Source: Octadecabacter algicola (GTDB lineage Bacteria; Pseudomonadota; Alphaproteobacteria; Rhodobacterales; Rhodobacteraceae). From it: 64,000 nt of DNA. Both the position numbers and the translations under genes were made by a program. Every line of letters starts with the position of its first letter. The stretch's first letter is position 1. The stretch covers positions 744,001-808,000 of the forward strand of contig NZ_JAKGAR010000001.1 of NCBI RefSeq assembly GCF_021532625.1, given 5' to 3'. The notes below the pieces were generated by a model that was given only the letters and a program-made list of their open reading frames with translations, did no database searches and was not told where the DNA came from. Positions 18,171-26,874 of this stretch are shown one piece after another.

Positions 18171-18827
18171 ATGACACTATTGAACACGTCCCTTTCTAAA
18201 GCCCTGTCTGCTGCAGCTCTTGCCTGCCTCTTGGCTCAGCCAGCTCTGGCACAAGAAGCGACAGAAGACGCCACGACCGAAGACGCCGCAACTGACGAAC
18301 AGGCAGACAGCGTTTTCAATATGGGCGAAGAAGTGGACGAGAATGGCGATCCAATCGCGCCCGAACCACAAGAACCACAGGTCGGCCAGCAATACCTCAA
18401 AGAGGTTCACGGCGACTGGGCTCTGCGGTGTTTGAAAGTCGAAGAAGGCGAAGACCCGTGCCAGATGTATCAATTGCTGAACGACGCTGACGATAACTCC
18501 GTTGCTGAGATCGCAATCGTATCCTTGCCAAACAGTGGCCAGGCTGTTGCTGGCGCAACAATCGTTGTGCCACTGGAAACCTTGTTGACCGAACAGTTGA
18601 CCATGCGCGTCGACGGCGGCACTGCGCGCCGTTTCCCGTTTAACTTCTGTAACGTGGGTGGCTGTGTCACGCGTCTTGGCCTGACAGAACAAGACATCGC
18701 TCTGTTCCGCCGCGGCGCGTCTGCGACTCTGTCCATGGCGCCTGCTGCTGCACCCGATCAAACCGTAACAGTGACAATGTCTTTGTCTGGGTTCACGGCT
18801 GCATATAACGCAGTATCCGCCCAGTAA
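18171..18827 (+). CDS. IalB-family protein (invasion-associated locus B), secreted
   Basis: A protein of 218 residues with a signal peptide (MTLLNTSLSKALSAAALACLLAQPALAQ), an acidic low-complexity stretch rich in E, A, D and T (about 28-75), and an IalB-type beta domain (HGDWALRCLKVEEGEDPCQMYQLL...FNFCNVGGCVTRLGL) with four cysteines that likely form two disulfides. The ATG at 18171 gives a proper signal peptide; the frame upstream to 18114 does not. In Bartonella the founding member is linked to erythrocyte invasion, but the family is widespread in free-living alphaproteobacteria, so no virulence role is implied. Confidence 0.88.
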   Translation: MTLLNTSLSKALSAAALACLLAQPALAQEATEDATTEDAATDEQADSVFNMGEEVDENGDPIAPEPQEPQVGQQYLKEVHGDWALRCLKVEEGEDPCQMYQLLNDADDNSVAEIAIVSLPNSGQAVAGATIVVPLETLLTEQLTMRVDGGTARRFPFNFCNVGGCVTRLGLTEQDIALFRRGASATLSMAPAAAPDQTVTVTMSLSGFTAAYNAVSAQ

Positions 18828-18845
18828 CACGGAACACACTTATTG

Positions 18846-18875
18846 AAACGCCGCTCCTGAATGGGGCGGCGTTTT
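18846..18875. terminator. Bidirectional intrinsic terminator
   Basis: A 12-bp stem (AAACGCCGCTCC / GGGGCGGCGTTT, one G-U pair) with loop TGAAT lies between the convergent ialB-like and ketosynthase genes. Confidence 0.8.
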
Positions 18876-18881
18876 GCGTTC

Positions 18882-20090
18882 TTAGGCTGATTTCAATGCG
18901 ATCACAGCGTTTAGGCCACCAAAGGCGAACGCATTGGACAGCACTGCATCAACTTTGACGTTTCGGGCTTCATTTGGAACTACATCCATCGCGCATTCGG
19001 GATCTGGTTCTTCAAAACCGATGGTTGGCGCAATGACCCCGTCCCGCACTGCCATGATACATGCCAGAAGTTCGACGGCACCTGTGCCCCCGATCAAGTG
19101 CCCATGCATCGATTTGGTCGATGACATCATTAGGTTGTCGGCATGCGTCCCAAAGACATCAGCGACTGCGGCGCATTCAGTCTTATCGTTGGCCGCAGTC
19201 CCCGTGCCATGGGCGTTGATATAACCAACGTCGCTTGCGTTAAGTTGCGCATCCTTAAGCGCCCCAGCAATTGCGCGCGCCGCCCCCTGTTTGCTTGGGG
19301 TGACGATATCAGACGCGTCCGATGACATGGCAAAGCCTGCAACCTCAGCGATGATTGTGGCGCCCCGTTTGATGGCGTGGTCACGTTCTTCAAACACAAA
19401 CACGCCTGCGCCTTCGCCCTGCACCATCCCGTTGCGGGTGGCGGAAAACGGACGACAGGCATCTTTTGACATCACGCGCAGGCCCTCCCAAGCCTTAACG
19501 CCGCCAAAACAAAGCATGCTCTCGGAACCGCCTGTCACCATCACATCCGCCATCCCGCTGCGGATCATCGCAAAGGCCTGCCCCATGGCATGGTTCGACG
19601 ACGCGCAGGCGGTGGCCACCGTAAACGACGGGCCGCGCAGATTGTACTGCATCGAAACATGCGACGCGGCCGCATTGTTCATCAACTTCGGTACGATAAA
19701 CGGATGAACCCGATTTTTGCCTTCTTCATAAACGGCGCGATAATTTTCATCCTGTGTGTTCAGCCCACCGCCCGACGTGCCCAAAACGACACCCGAACGG
19801 TCGGCCAAAACACCCGAAAACGTCAAGCCCGCTTCAAGGATGGCTTGTTCGGCGGCTAATAAAGTGAACTGCGTAAACCGATCATAAAGGCTGATCTGCT
19901 GGCGATTGAAATGGCTGTGTTCATCATAACCGGTGACCTGCCCGCCGATCTTGACTGCAAGACGGTCCACATCACGGATATCCAGCGGGCCAATCCCACA
20001 ATGCCCCTCGGCCATTGCCTTCAGAGTTGTTGGCACATCATGGCCGAGAGCATTGATAGTGCCCGACCCCGTAATGACAACGCGTTTCAC
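18882..20090 (-). CDS. Beta-ketoacyl-ACP synthase (FabF-like)
   Basis: A ketosynthase of 402 residues. The Cys-His-His triad is visible: Cys162 in TVATACASSNHAMG, His in INAHGTGTAANDKTE and His in SMHGHLIGGTGAVE. It extends an acyl chain on an acyl carrier protein. The start codon is GTG (20088-20090), overlapping the acp stop as GTGA. It follows lpxD and a dedicated acp on the same strand, so it probably helps make an unusual acyl chain for lipid A rather than serving bulk fatty acid synthesis, as in the acpXL clusters of rhizobia. That assignment is inferred from context. Confidence 0.9.
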   Translation of the reverse strand: MKRVVITGSGTINALGHDVPTTLKAMAEGHCGIGPLDIRDVDRLAVKIGGQVTGYDEHSHFNRQQISLYDRFTQFTLLAAEQAILEAGLTFSGVLADRSGVVLGTSGGGLNTQDENYRAVYEEGKNRVHPFIVPKLMNNAAASHVSMQYNLRGPSFTVATACASSNHAMGQAFAMIRSGMADVMVTGGSESMLCFGGVKAWEGLRVMSKDACRPFSATRNGMVQGEGAGVFVFEERDHAIKRGATIIAEVAGFAMSSDASDIVTPSKQGAARAIAGALKDAQLNASDVGYINAHGTGTAANDKTECAAVADVFGTHADNLMMSSTKSMHGHLIGGTGAVELLACIMAVRDGVIAPTIGFEEPDPECAMDVVPNEARNVKVDAVLSNAFAFGGLNAVIALKSA

Positions 20091-20344
20091 GATTGATCCT
20101 TCACCAGCGTTTCGATGGCCCTGATAATCGTACCGACGTTCGTGATATCGAATTCACTCTCGTTGGGGTCGTTGGCGTTGAAGGGGATCGTGATGTCAAA
20201 AGCTTCTTCGATTGCAAAAATGCTTTCAACCAAGCCAAGACTATCAATGCCCAGATCCTCGAGTGTCTTGTCACGTGATACATCTGACGGTTCAAGCAAA
20301 GCTTGTTCTGCAATAATCTCAACAACTTGGGATTCAATGCTCAT
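20087..20344 (-). CDS. Acyl carrier protein (specialised)
   Basis: An acidic 85-residue ACP. The phosphopantetheine attachment site is Ser35 in DLGIDSLGLVESIFAIEE. It differs from housekeeping AcpP (DSLDTVELVMALEE) and, with its IFAIEEAFDITIP segment, is closer to AcpXL-type carriers that deliver long acyl groups to lipid A. It sits between lpxD and a ketosynthase with GTGA coupling to the latter. Confidence 0.9.
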   Translation of the reverse strand: MSIESQVVEIIAEQALLEPSDVSRDKTLEDLGIDSLGLVESIFAIEEAFDITIPFNANDPNESEFDITNVGTIIRAIETLVKDQS

Positions 20345-20410
20345 GAGTCATCGTCCATTCAACTTTGGTATTGGCATCCATTTAATGTGCAACCGCCCAA
20401 TTTGGAACCG

Positions 20411-21454
20411 TTATTGCTTACTCAGCCGTCGCAAAGCTTTTTGTGCCGCGCGGTGTTCATGGGTCGGCTGAGCAGGATGGCCGGATACGAACACCCCATC
20501 CGCCACGTCGGCCAAAACAATCGCACCGCCACCGGCAACGACATCCCGGCCAATGGTTAGGTTATCTGCAACGCCAGATTTACCGCCAAGGATCACTCGA
20601 GCCCCAAGCACCGAAGACCCCGCAATCGCCGCCTGCGCACAGAGCAGACAGTCCTCACCGAGAACAACGTTGTGCCCAACCTGAACAAGGTTATCGATCT
20701 TGACCCCATTGCCCAAACGCGTTGCACGGATGGTGCCAGCGTCGATCGTGGAATTCGCCCCAACTTCTACATTGTCGCCGATTTCTACACTGCCAAGAGA
20801 ATGGATGCGGTGCCATGTGCCGTCGATCGGATCAAGCGGTGCACCACGGGCCCGAACGGCACGTTCAACGTTGCTTGGCCCGTCTGTGGTAAAGGAAAAC
20901 CCATCCCCCCCAATGGCGACGCCCATTTGCGCAATGAACCCGTCACCGATGCGCACTCGAGGGCCTATTCTTACAGCTGGGTGCAGCGATACATTTGTGC
21001 CGATCACGACTTCACGACCGATCGAAACATGTGATGCGATCCGCGCATTAGGGCCAATCTGCACCCCCGCTTCAATCGCCACGAATGGGCCGATCTGGGC
21101 ACCCTCGGCGATCTGGGCACTTGGGTCGATGACAGCGGAAGAATGAATGCCGGATAGCCCCGCAAATGCGGGATCATCATCCATGGCTCGCGTCAGACCC
21201 GCCATGGCAAGCCGCCCCCGCGGTGCTACGATTGCCCCATCAAGCCCAAGGTCGTTTAGGTCCGCCCCCGGCCAGACCACGGCGGCGCGAGCTGCTGAGC
21301 TTTTCAGGGTCTCGGCAAATTTCGGGGCCACAGCCAGTGCCAGATCCCCTGCCCGTGCTTCGAGAGGTTCGGCCAAACGGTCTACCGAAATAGATGCGTC
21401 GCCAAGGGTCTCAGCCCCAAGCGACGCAGCAAGTTCTTGTAATGTCTGTGGCAT
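20411..21454 (-). CDS. lpxD: UDP-3-O-(3-hydroxyacyl)glucosamine N-acyltransferase
   Basis: LpxD of 347 residues. It has an N-terminal uridine-binding domain (about 1-100) and a left-handed parallel beta-helix built from hexapeptide repeats (about 105-310: IDPSAQIAEGAQIGPFVAIEAGVQIGPNARI and so on). The catalytic His lies in the KIDNLVQVGHNVVLGE region, and the C-terminal helix ends in QPTHEHRAAQKALRRLSKQ. It adds the N-linked 3-hydroxyacyl chain in the third step of lipid A synthesis. It is 66 bases upstream of acp on the same strand; the bamA-lpxA neighbours usual elsewhere are absent here. Confidence 0.95.
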   Translation of the reverse strand: MPQTLQELAASLGAETLGDASISVDRLAEPLEARAGDLALAVAPKFAETLKSSAARAAVVWPGADLNDLGLDGAIVAPRGRLAMAGLTRAMDDDPAFAGLSGIHSSAVIDPSAQIAEGAQIGPFVAIEAGVQIGPNARIASHVSIGREVVIGTNVSLHPAVRIGPRVRIGDGFIAQMGVAIGGDGFSFTTDGPSNVERAVRARGAPLDPIDGTWHRIHSLGSVEIGDNVEVGANSTIDAGTIRATRLGNGVKIDNLVQVGHNVVLGEDCLLCAQAAIAGSSVLGARVILGGKSGVADNLTIGRDVVAGGGAIVLADVADGVFVSGHPAQPTHEHRAAQKALRRLSKQ

Positions 21455-21482
21455 GCTGTTCCCCTAAACCTTGGGGACAGAT

Positions 21483-23090
21483 TTACCCGCCAATCGAACG
21501 GACCGCCACCCCTTCACCAGCCAAAGCATTCCAAATGCGGCTGTCACGGTTGTACACGTCACGACGGAAGTTCAACTGACCCGTCGTGTGCGTGAACGCC
21601 GTGCGATAGACTAGGTGAACTGGCACGGGATCATCAAGGTTAACACGTGCTTCGCGACCTGTGCGCAACTGGGACTGAAAGTACTCTTCTGGATCCGTCT
21701 CTTGCACCGCAAGCAACGCATAGGCGAAATCAAACGGGTCATTCAGGCGGATACAGCCGTGGCTGAACGCACGCACTTCACGGCCAAACAAAGACTTTGC
21801 CGGCGTGTCGTGAAGGTAGATGTTGTACTGGTTCGGGAAAATGAACTTTACCAGACCTAAGGCGTTCCCACGGCTCGGAGGTTGACGCATCGAATATGGG
21901 AATGTGCGTTCATTGAACTGGCTAAAGTTCACGTTGCTGCGGTTTACCACTCGGCCACGGCTGTCTGTAATCTCGATATGGCTAACTGCGTTGCGGTTGC
22001 GCTGCAGTGCCGGAAGATATTCGTTCACGATGATGGAACGTGGAACATACCAGCTAGGGTTAATGACCATATATTCCATAACATCAGAGAACTCTGGTGA
22101 CTGTCGGTCGCTATCTGTGGCACCAATAACGGAGCGTGTCTGATAGGTGACACTGTCATTGTCCATGATTGCTGCGGTGAAGTCCGTCAGGTTGACCCAA
22201 ACGTGACGCTGGCCGCGAGGGCGGTTCATCCAGCGTTCGCGCTCCATTGCGACGATCACTTGCTGCAAACGGTTTGCGACAGGAACATTCACTTCACGCA
22301 GTGTTCCCGCACCTGCTACGCCATCAGCCGAAAGGCCATGGGCCGTCTGGAAACGCTGCACGGCGGCCTGCAGTGTGGCGTCATAGGTCTGCGTTGCAGA
22401 ACGTTCCATGTAGCCCATAGCGACCAAACGATCCCGAAGCGCTATGACGTTGGAACCGGATGCACCTGGTTCAAGCCCACCACCGGAAACAGAAGGTCCC
22501 CAGCCGCCAACCGCCAACAGACGTTCAAGACGCAGTTTTTCACGCAATAACCGCGCGTATTCTGGGGAGCTAGGAGCCAAGGAAGACAAATAAGCTGCGG
22601 GGCTGGATTGCTCTAGACCTTGCAAATAGCCAAGGCGCGAACGCAGTGGAACCTCTCGACGGATCTCGGCGACGACGTTTCTTGGTGTCAGGATACCCGT
22701 CTGAAGGGAGCGCGCGTAGGACAAAAACAGGCGCGACATCTCGACTTCCATGGCGCCTTTTTCGGCTGGGGTGTTTGCCGCTTGCAAGCGCGCCATCAAC
22801 GATTCAGGATCATATTGCGTGGCTGGCAAACCGTGGTCGCCAGCATTCGCAAAGGCAGCCAGAAGAGCATTGCGACGGGCGCGGTCGCGACTTGAAATAC
22901 CGGTCCAAATGCCGTCAAAATCCCGCGCGCGGTAAAATTCAGCAAGAGCTTCGTCGCGAGCAGCACCCTCAGCGACAGCTTGGCGGAACGCCGTTGTCTG
23001 CGCGTCAGCCGTTTGTGGCGGCATCAACATGACGAACACAGCCGTCAACAGCGCCAAAGCGCGGAAAATTGGGTAGTTTAGCGTAGTCAT
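21483..23090 (-). CDS. L,D-transpeptidase, YcbB-like, with peptidoglycan-binding domain
   Basis: A protein of 535 residues with a signal peptide (MTTLNYPIFRALALLTAVFVMLMPPQTADAQ). A peptidoglycan-binding domain is visible at about 210-280 (LRDRLVAMGYM...YDATLQAAVQRFQTAHGL). The YkuD catalytic domain lies at about 310-490, with the active-site cysteine in FSHGCIRLNDPFDFA and an upstream conserved His in YLHDTPAKSLFG. It forms 3-3 crosslinks in peptidoglycan. The ATG at 23090 has GGGGGA at good spacing; the longer frame to 23138 would spoil the signal. It is divergent from a DUF882 peptidase. Confidence 0.93.
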   Translation of the reverse strand: MTTLNYPIFRALALLTAVFVMLMPPQTADAQTTAFRQAVAEGAARDEALAEFYRARDFDGIWTGISSRDRARRNALLAAFANAGDHGLPATQYDPESLMARLQAANTPAEKGAMEVEMSRLFLSYARSLQTGILTPRNVVAEIRREVPLRSRLGYLQGLEQSSPAAYLSSLAPSSPEYARLLREKLRLERLLAVGGWGPSVSGGGLEPGASGSNVIALRDRLVAMGYMERSATQTYDATLQAAVQRFQTAHGLSADGVAGAGTLREVNVPVANRLQQVIVAMERERWMNRPRGQRHVWVNLTDFTAAIMDNDSVTYQTRSVIGATDSDRQSPEFSDVMEYMVINPSWYVPRSIIVNEYLPALQRNRNAVSHIEITDSRGRVVNRSNVNFSQFNERTFPYSMRQPPSRGNALGLVKFIFPNQYNIYLHDTPAKSLFGREVRAFSHGCIRLNDPFDFAYALLAVQETDPEEYFQSQLRTGREARVNLDDPVPVHLVYRTAFTHTTGQLNFRRDVYNRDSRIWNALAGEGVAVRSIGG

Positions 23091-23446
23091 TTGGTCCCCC
23101 CCGGAACATTTTAGCGCGAACACACAGCGCCAACGCATCGTAAATATCAGTAGTGTAGTGAATCAGGCAGCGATCCAAATAAGTCTATTCACATTTGCGC
23201 TAGCAATTGAAAGGGTTTTAACCTTGTTACTTCGGCGCAACCTGCATTTTGGCACAAATACAACAAATGGCTAAATGCACACAATCTGCGCAAATAATCG
23301 CCTATTTCCCCCTTGATCGGGAAAGAACCCTCAAAGGGGCTTGGTCGACGAATCATTTTGTGGCATAAATCCGGCACACTTGGGACAAATGGCAAAAAAA
23401 TTCGTGAAATCACGGACTTACAGGTAAGCGACGGGACAGCGCTGAT
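23091..23446. other. Divergent intergenic region between L,D-transpeptidase and DUF882 genes
   Basis: This gap of 356 bases must hold both promoters. I see no convincing coding frame or terminator. A near-palindrome AAGGGTTTTAACCTT at 23211-23225 is the only clear symmetric element; no regulator can be named for it. Confidence 0.4.
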
Positions 23447-24013
23447 ATGACACTGAAGACATCGAGCATCTCTCGGCGTGGTTTGCTAGGCGCATTCGCT
23501 GCGACAGCAATCACAGCCGCCCCAACATATTCCAATGCCGCAGGCTTCCTGCGCGGTGGTGGCGATATTCGCCGCCTCAAGATGTACTCTGGCCGCACAG
23601 GCGAGAGCATCGATACGATTTATTGGATTGAAGGCCAGTACATTGGCGAATCCATGACCGAAGTGAACCGCTTCTTCCGCGATTGGCGCAATGGCCAGAC
23701 GCACCAGATCGATACCCGTACGATCGACATCATCGCGGCCACTCAAAACCTTTTGGACAACGACCAGCCTTACACGCTGATTTCCGGCTACCGCTCCCCT
23801 CAGACAAACGCAATGTTGCGCGCGAACTCATCCGGTGTTGCACGTAACTCCCTGCACCTTCAGGGCAAAGCGTCTGATTTGCGCATGCAAGGTCGTTCTG
23901 TTCAGCAGATGGCGCGTGCCGCAGCAGCCTGCCAGGCTGGTGGCGTTGGCCGCTACTCTGGGTCCAACTTTGTGCACGTAGATTGTGGCCCAGTTCGCGC
24001 TTGGGGCAGCTAA
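23447..24013 (+). CDS. DUF882 (MepK/YcbK-like) peptidase, Tat-type signal
   Basis: A protein of 188 residues. The twin-arginine leader is SSISRRGLLGAFAATAITAAPTYSNA. The DUF882 domain (M15 peptidase fold) shows zinc-ligand motifs: SGYRSPQTN, SLHLQGKASDLRM (H and D) and FVHVDCGPVR (H). E. coli MepK of this family cleaves the 3-3 crosslinks that L,D-transpeptidases make, and its gene adjoins ycbB. Here the partner transpeptidase gene is divergent, which preserves the pairing. No strong ribosome site is seen. Confidence 0.9.
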   Translation: MTLKTSSISRRGLLGAFAATAITAAPTYSNAAGFLRGGGDIRRLKMYSGRTGESIDTIYWIEGQYIGESMTEVNRFFRDWRNGQTHQIDTRTIDIIAATQNLLDNDQPYTLISGYRSPQTNAMLRANSSGVARNSLHLQGKASDLRMQGRSVQQMARAAAACQAGGVGRYSGSNFVHVDCGPVRAWGS

Positions 24014-24055
24014 GACTGCCACCCCGTACTGTTCGAAAATAGAAGACAATCCATT

Positions 24056-24081
24056 AGCCCGAACAGAAATGTTCGGGCTTT
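24056..24081 (+). terminator. Intrinsic terminator after the DUF882 gene
   Basis: A perfect 10-bp stem (AGCCCGAACA / TGTTCGGGCT) with a GAAA tetraloop is followed by TT. Confidence 0.75.
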
Positions 24082-24168
24082 GTGCATAACACCCCAGACG
24101 TAACTGGAAATAATTGCCTTTCCCGCACACCCCTCCTAAAACCTTAGGCGGGGTAAGTTGAAGGTGAC

Positions 24169-26874
24169 GTGGTGGCAAGTAGCTGTCCTTTTTTGGCAAA
24201 TATAGAAGCACAAGAACGCCTCGTTGAGGCACGCTATGAAGATGGTGTTTCAGAACTGTTCGAGGATGCAGCAGATCCTGTCACGGTCTCCATGGTCGTA
24301 TTTGACCAAGACGGCGACATGCCGAATTCTGCGGGGCTAAGCACGTTATTCACGACGTTCGGCCAGTTTTTGGACCATGACCTTGTCTTGACACCCGAAG
24401 ATCACAACGCGGGCAGCATCGAACTTATTGGTATGCCCCATGACATTGATCGATCTCAGGTCGCCGAGGAAATTGGCGACGGTGAAACCATCGCCCCGAC
24501 CAATGTTGTGACGTGGCAAATTGATGGCTCACAGATTTACGGATCAACAGAGGCACGCGCAGAAGACTTGCGCAGCTATGAAGGCGGTCAGCTGCGCATG
24601 CAGGAAGACACCACTTCCGCCTCAGAGATGCTGCCAGATGCTGACCCGGATAGCTTCATGGCAGGTGACATCGAAGGCGATGACCCTGTTTATCTGGCCG
24701 GTGACATCCGCGCCAATGAGAACCCCAACCTGCTATCGATGCACACGATGTTTGTGCGCGAACACAATTACTGGGCGGATCGTCTGGCCGAAGAAAACCC
24801 TGATTGGGACGATGACCAGCTATATGATGCGGCACGCTCCATTGTCGAATACGAACTGCAACAGATCACCTACAACGAATGGCTACCCCATCTGATCGGC
24901 ACTGAGGTCGGTGAAGACATGACCGACTACGCGGGCTATGACGCTGATGTCGTTGGTGAAATGTCAGTGGAGTTTTCAACCGCAGCATTCCGGTTCGGGC
25001 ATACTCTCGTGTCATCCCAAATTGATATTCTTGGCGAGGACGGCACGGATGAAGGGTCGTTGGCCCTTATGGAGGCGTTCTTTAACCACACTCCCGTTGA
25101 GGAAAGCGGCATCGATGCGCTGATCCGTGGGCAGCTGGATGCCACGGCACAAGAGCTCGACGCACAGATCGTGGATGACTTGAATTTCTTCCTGTTCACC
25201 GAGGACGGCATCACAGGTTTCTCGCTGGCAGCCTTGAACCTCGCGCGGAGTTTGGATCACGGGCTAGAAAGCTATATCGAAGTCCGCGCCGCCCTCATTG
25301 GGGACGTCGATCCTGATACGCTGGACCCGCAGGACTTTTCGATCATCACCAGCGACGCGAACCTTCAGGCGCGATTTGCGCAAGCCTATGACGATGTGTT
25401 TCAGGTTGAATTGTGGACCGGCGGATTGGCCGAAGACGCGATTGATGGCACGCAAATGGGTCCGTTGTTCACTCATATCATTGCCGATCAATTCACTCGT
25501 ACCCGTGCTGCGGATGAGACCTTTGGGACGCTCGACTCGGCATTGGGCGCTGAAATACTTGAAGAAATTCAAAGCAGCACCTTCGCGACGATCATTGAAC
25601 GCACAACCGACGTGGACATGATCCAAGACGATGTCTTCCTTGCCCAAGACCGCAGCTTAAGCGCATCCGGGGATATTGAAACCACGTGGCACGCGGATAT
25701 CATCGAGCTCGCGGCCAAGACATTGAACGGCACTCTTTACACAGATTCTGGCAATGACACCGTTATCTTGACGGGCGGCACGACCATCGACGGTAATGTC
25801 GAAATGGGTCAAGGGGCCGACACGCTGACTGCGTCAAGCGGCGCGATTCTTGGTGATGTTGACACAGACCGTGACGATGATGCAGTCGCTCTGACCGGCA
25901 CGGCGGATATCGAAGGTGATGTCGACCTTGGCAGCGGTGACGACGTTCTTGCGATGGAAGACATAGCACGTGTGCATGGTAACGTTCAGGCGGGCCACAA
26001 CGATGACACTGTAGTGCTAGAAGACCGTGCCGAAATCAGCGGCGATCTGGACACTGGATATGGTAGCGATGATGTAACGATTGGCGCACGCACCACAGTC
26101 GGTGGAGCCATTGTTTTGGGGTCCGGCAATGACAGTATCCGCGTTTCCACAGGGGCGAACATTTCAGATGTGAACGGTGGCAGTGGCTTTGACACGCTCG
26201 AACTGGATGGCCCAGCACGTGTTGAATACGACGCGGACCCAAAGAATGGCAGGGTCTTCTTTAAGGATGAGGATGGAAACGAAACCGGCGAAAGCTTTGA
26301 TTTCAAATCAATTGAACGGATCACCTGTTTCACCCTTGGCACGCTGATCATCACTGAACGCGGCAAACTGCCGATCGAGAACCTTCAAGTTGGGGATCGG
26401 GTTTGGACAATGGACAACGGATTGCAACCGATCGCTTGGGTTGGCCGCGCAACGGTCCCTGCAAAGGGCGCATTGGCTCCGATCATGATCCGCAAGGGCG
26501 CGATGGACAACGCGCGTGACTTGCTCGTCTCCCCCCAACATCGAATGATGCTTGATGGCTGGCGGGTGCAAATGCATTGCGGTGAGGATGAGGTTTTGGC
26601 CCCAGCCAAGGCCCTGACAAACGACGGATCCATCCGGCGGGTCGAAGGCGGCACCGTGACCTATGTGCATATCGCGTTCGAAGCCCACGAAATCGTCGTG
26701 GCCGAAGGCATCCCTTCCGAGAGCTTCTTCCCCGGTGCCGAAGCCCTAAGCGCGCTGGACCACGCTGCACGGGATGAAATTCTGGCGTTGTTCCCCGAAT
26801 GGCGCTGCCCGCATTTGCGGCCAGCCTCTGCGCGCAAGGTTCTCACCCTGCGCGAAGCGAAAGCATTTATCTAG
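24169..26874 (+). CDS. Animal-type haem peroxidase with RTX-like repeats and C-terminal Hint domain
   Basis: A 901-residue protein without a Sec signal; GTG start with AAGGTGAC upstream. Residues 1 to about 510 form a peroxidase-cyclooxygenase domain: distal His70 in FGQFLDHDL, proximal His278 in FRFGHTLVSS, and NPNLLSMHTMFVREHNYWA. Residues about 525-680 hold roughly six 21-residue acidic repeats with GxGxD cores, similar to RTX nonapeptides, which suggests calcium-dependent folding after type I secretion. Residues 720-870 form a Hint domain starting at Cys720 (CFTLGTLI), then LLVSPQHRMML. Related marine alphaproteobacterial peroxidases oxidise Mn(II) or halides; the substrate here is unknown. 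No transporter genes adjoin. Its stop shares a CTAG with the convergent gene. Confidence 0.92.
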   Translation: MVASSCPFLANIEAQERLVEARYEDGVSELFEDAADPVTVSMVVFDQDGDMPNSAGLSTLFTTFGQFLDHDLVLTPEDHNAGSIELIGMPHDIDRSQVAEEIGDGETIAPTNVVTWQIDGSQIYGSTEARAEDLRSYEGGQLRMQEDTTSASEMLPDADPDSFMAGDIEGDDPVYLAGDIRANENPNLLSMHTMFVREHNYWADRLAEENPDWDDDQLYDAARSIVEYELQQITYNEWLPHLIGTEVGEDMTDYAGYDADVVGEMSVEFSTAAFRFGHTLVSSQIDILGEDGTDEGSLALMEAFFNHTPVEESGIDALIRGQLDATAQELDAQIVDDLNFFLFTEDGITGFSLAALNLARSLDHGLESYIEVRAALIGDVDPDTLDPQDFSIITSDANLQARFAQAYDDVFQVELWTGGLAEDAIDGTQMGPLFTHIIADQFTRTRAADETFGTLDSALGAEILEEIQSSTFATIIERTTDVDMIQDDVFLAQDRSLSASGDIETTWHADIIELAAKTLNGTLYTDSGNDTVILTGGTTIDGNVEMGQGADTLTASSGAILGDVDTDRDDDAVALTGTADIEGDVDLGSGDDVLAMEDIARVHGNVQAGHNDDTVVLEDRAEISGDLDTGYGSDDVTIGARTTVGGAIVLGSGNDSIRVSTGANISDVNGGSGFDTLELDGPARVEYDADPKNGRVFFKDEDGNETGESFDFKSIERITCFTLGTLIITERGKLPIENLQVGDRVWTMDNGLQPIAWVGRATVPAKGALAPIMIRKGAMDNARDLLVSPQHRMMLDGWRVQMHCGEDEVLAPAKALTNDGSIRRVEGGTVTYVHIAFEAHEIVVAEGIPSESFFPGAEALSALDHAARDEILALFPEWRCPHLRPASARKVLTLREAKAFI

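Noticed and set aside
18171-18827. IalB protein as evidence of a pathogen
   Set aside because: The family is common in free-living alphaproteobacteria and nothing else in the window suggests virulence.
23189-23413. Possible 74-residue minus-strand gene in the ldt-DUF882 gap
   Set aside because: It has no family resemblance and no ribosome site, and it lies over the region expected to hold promoters.
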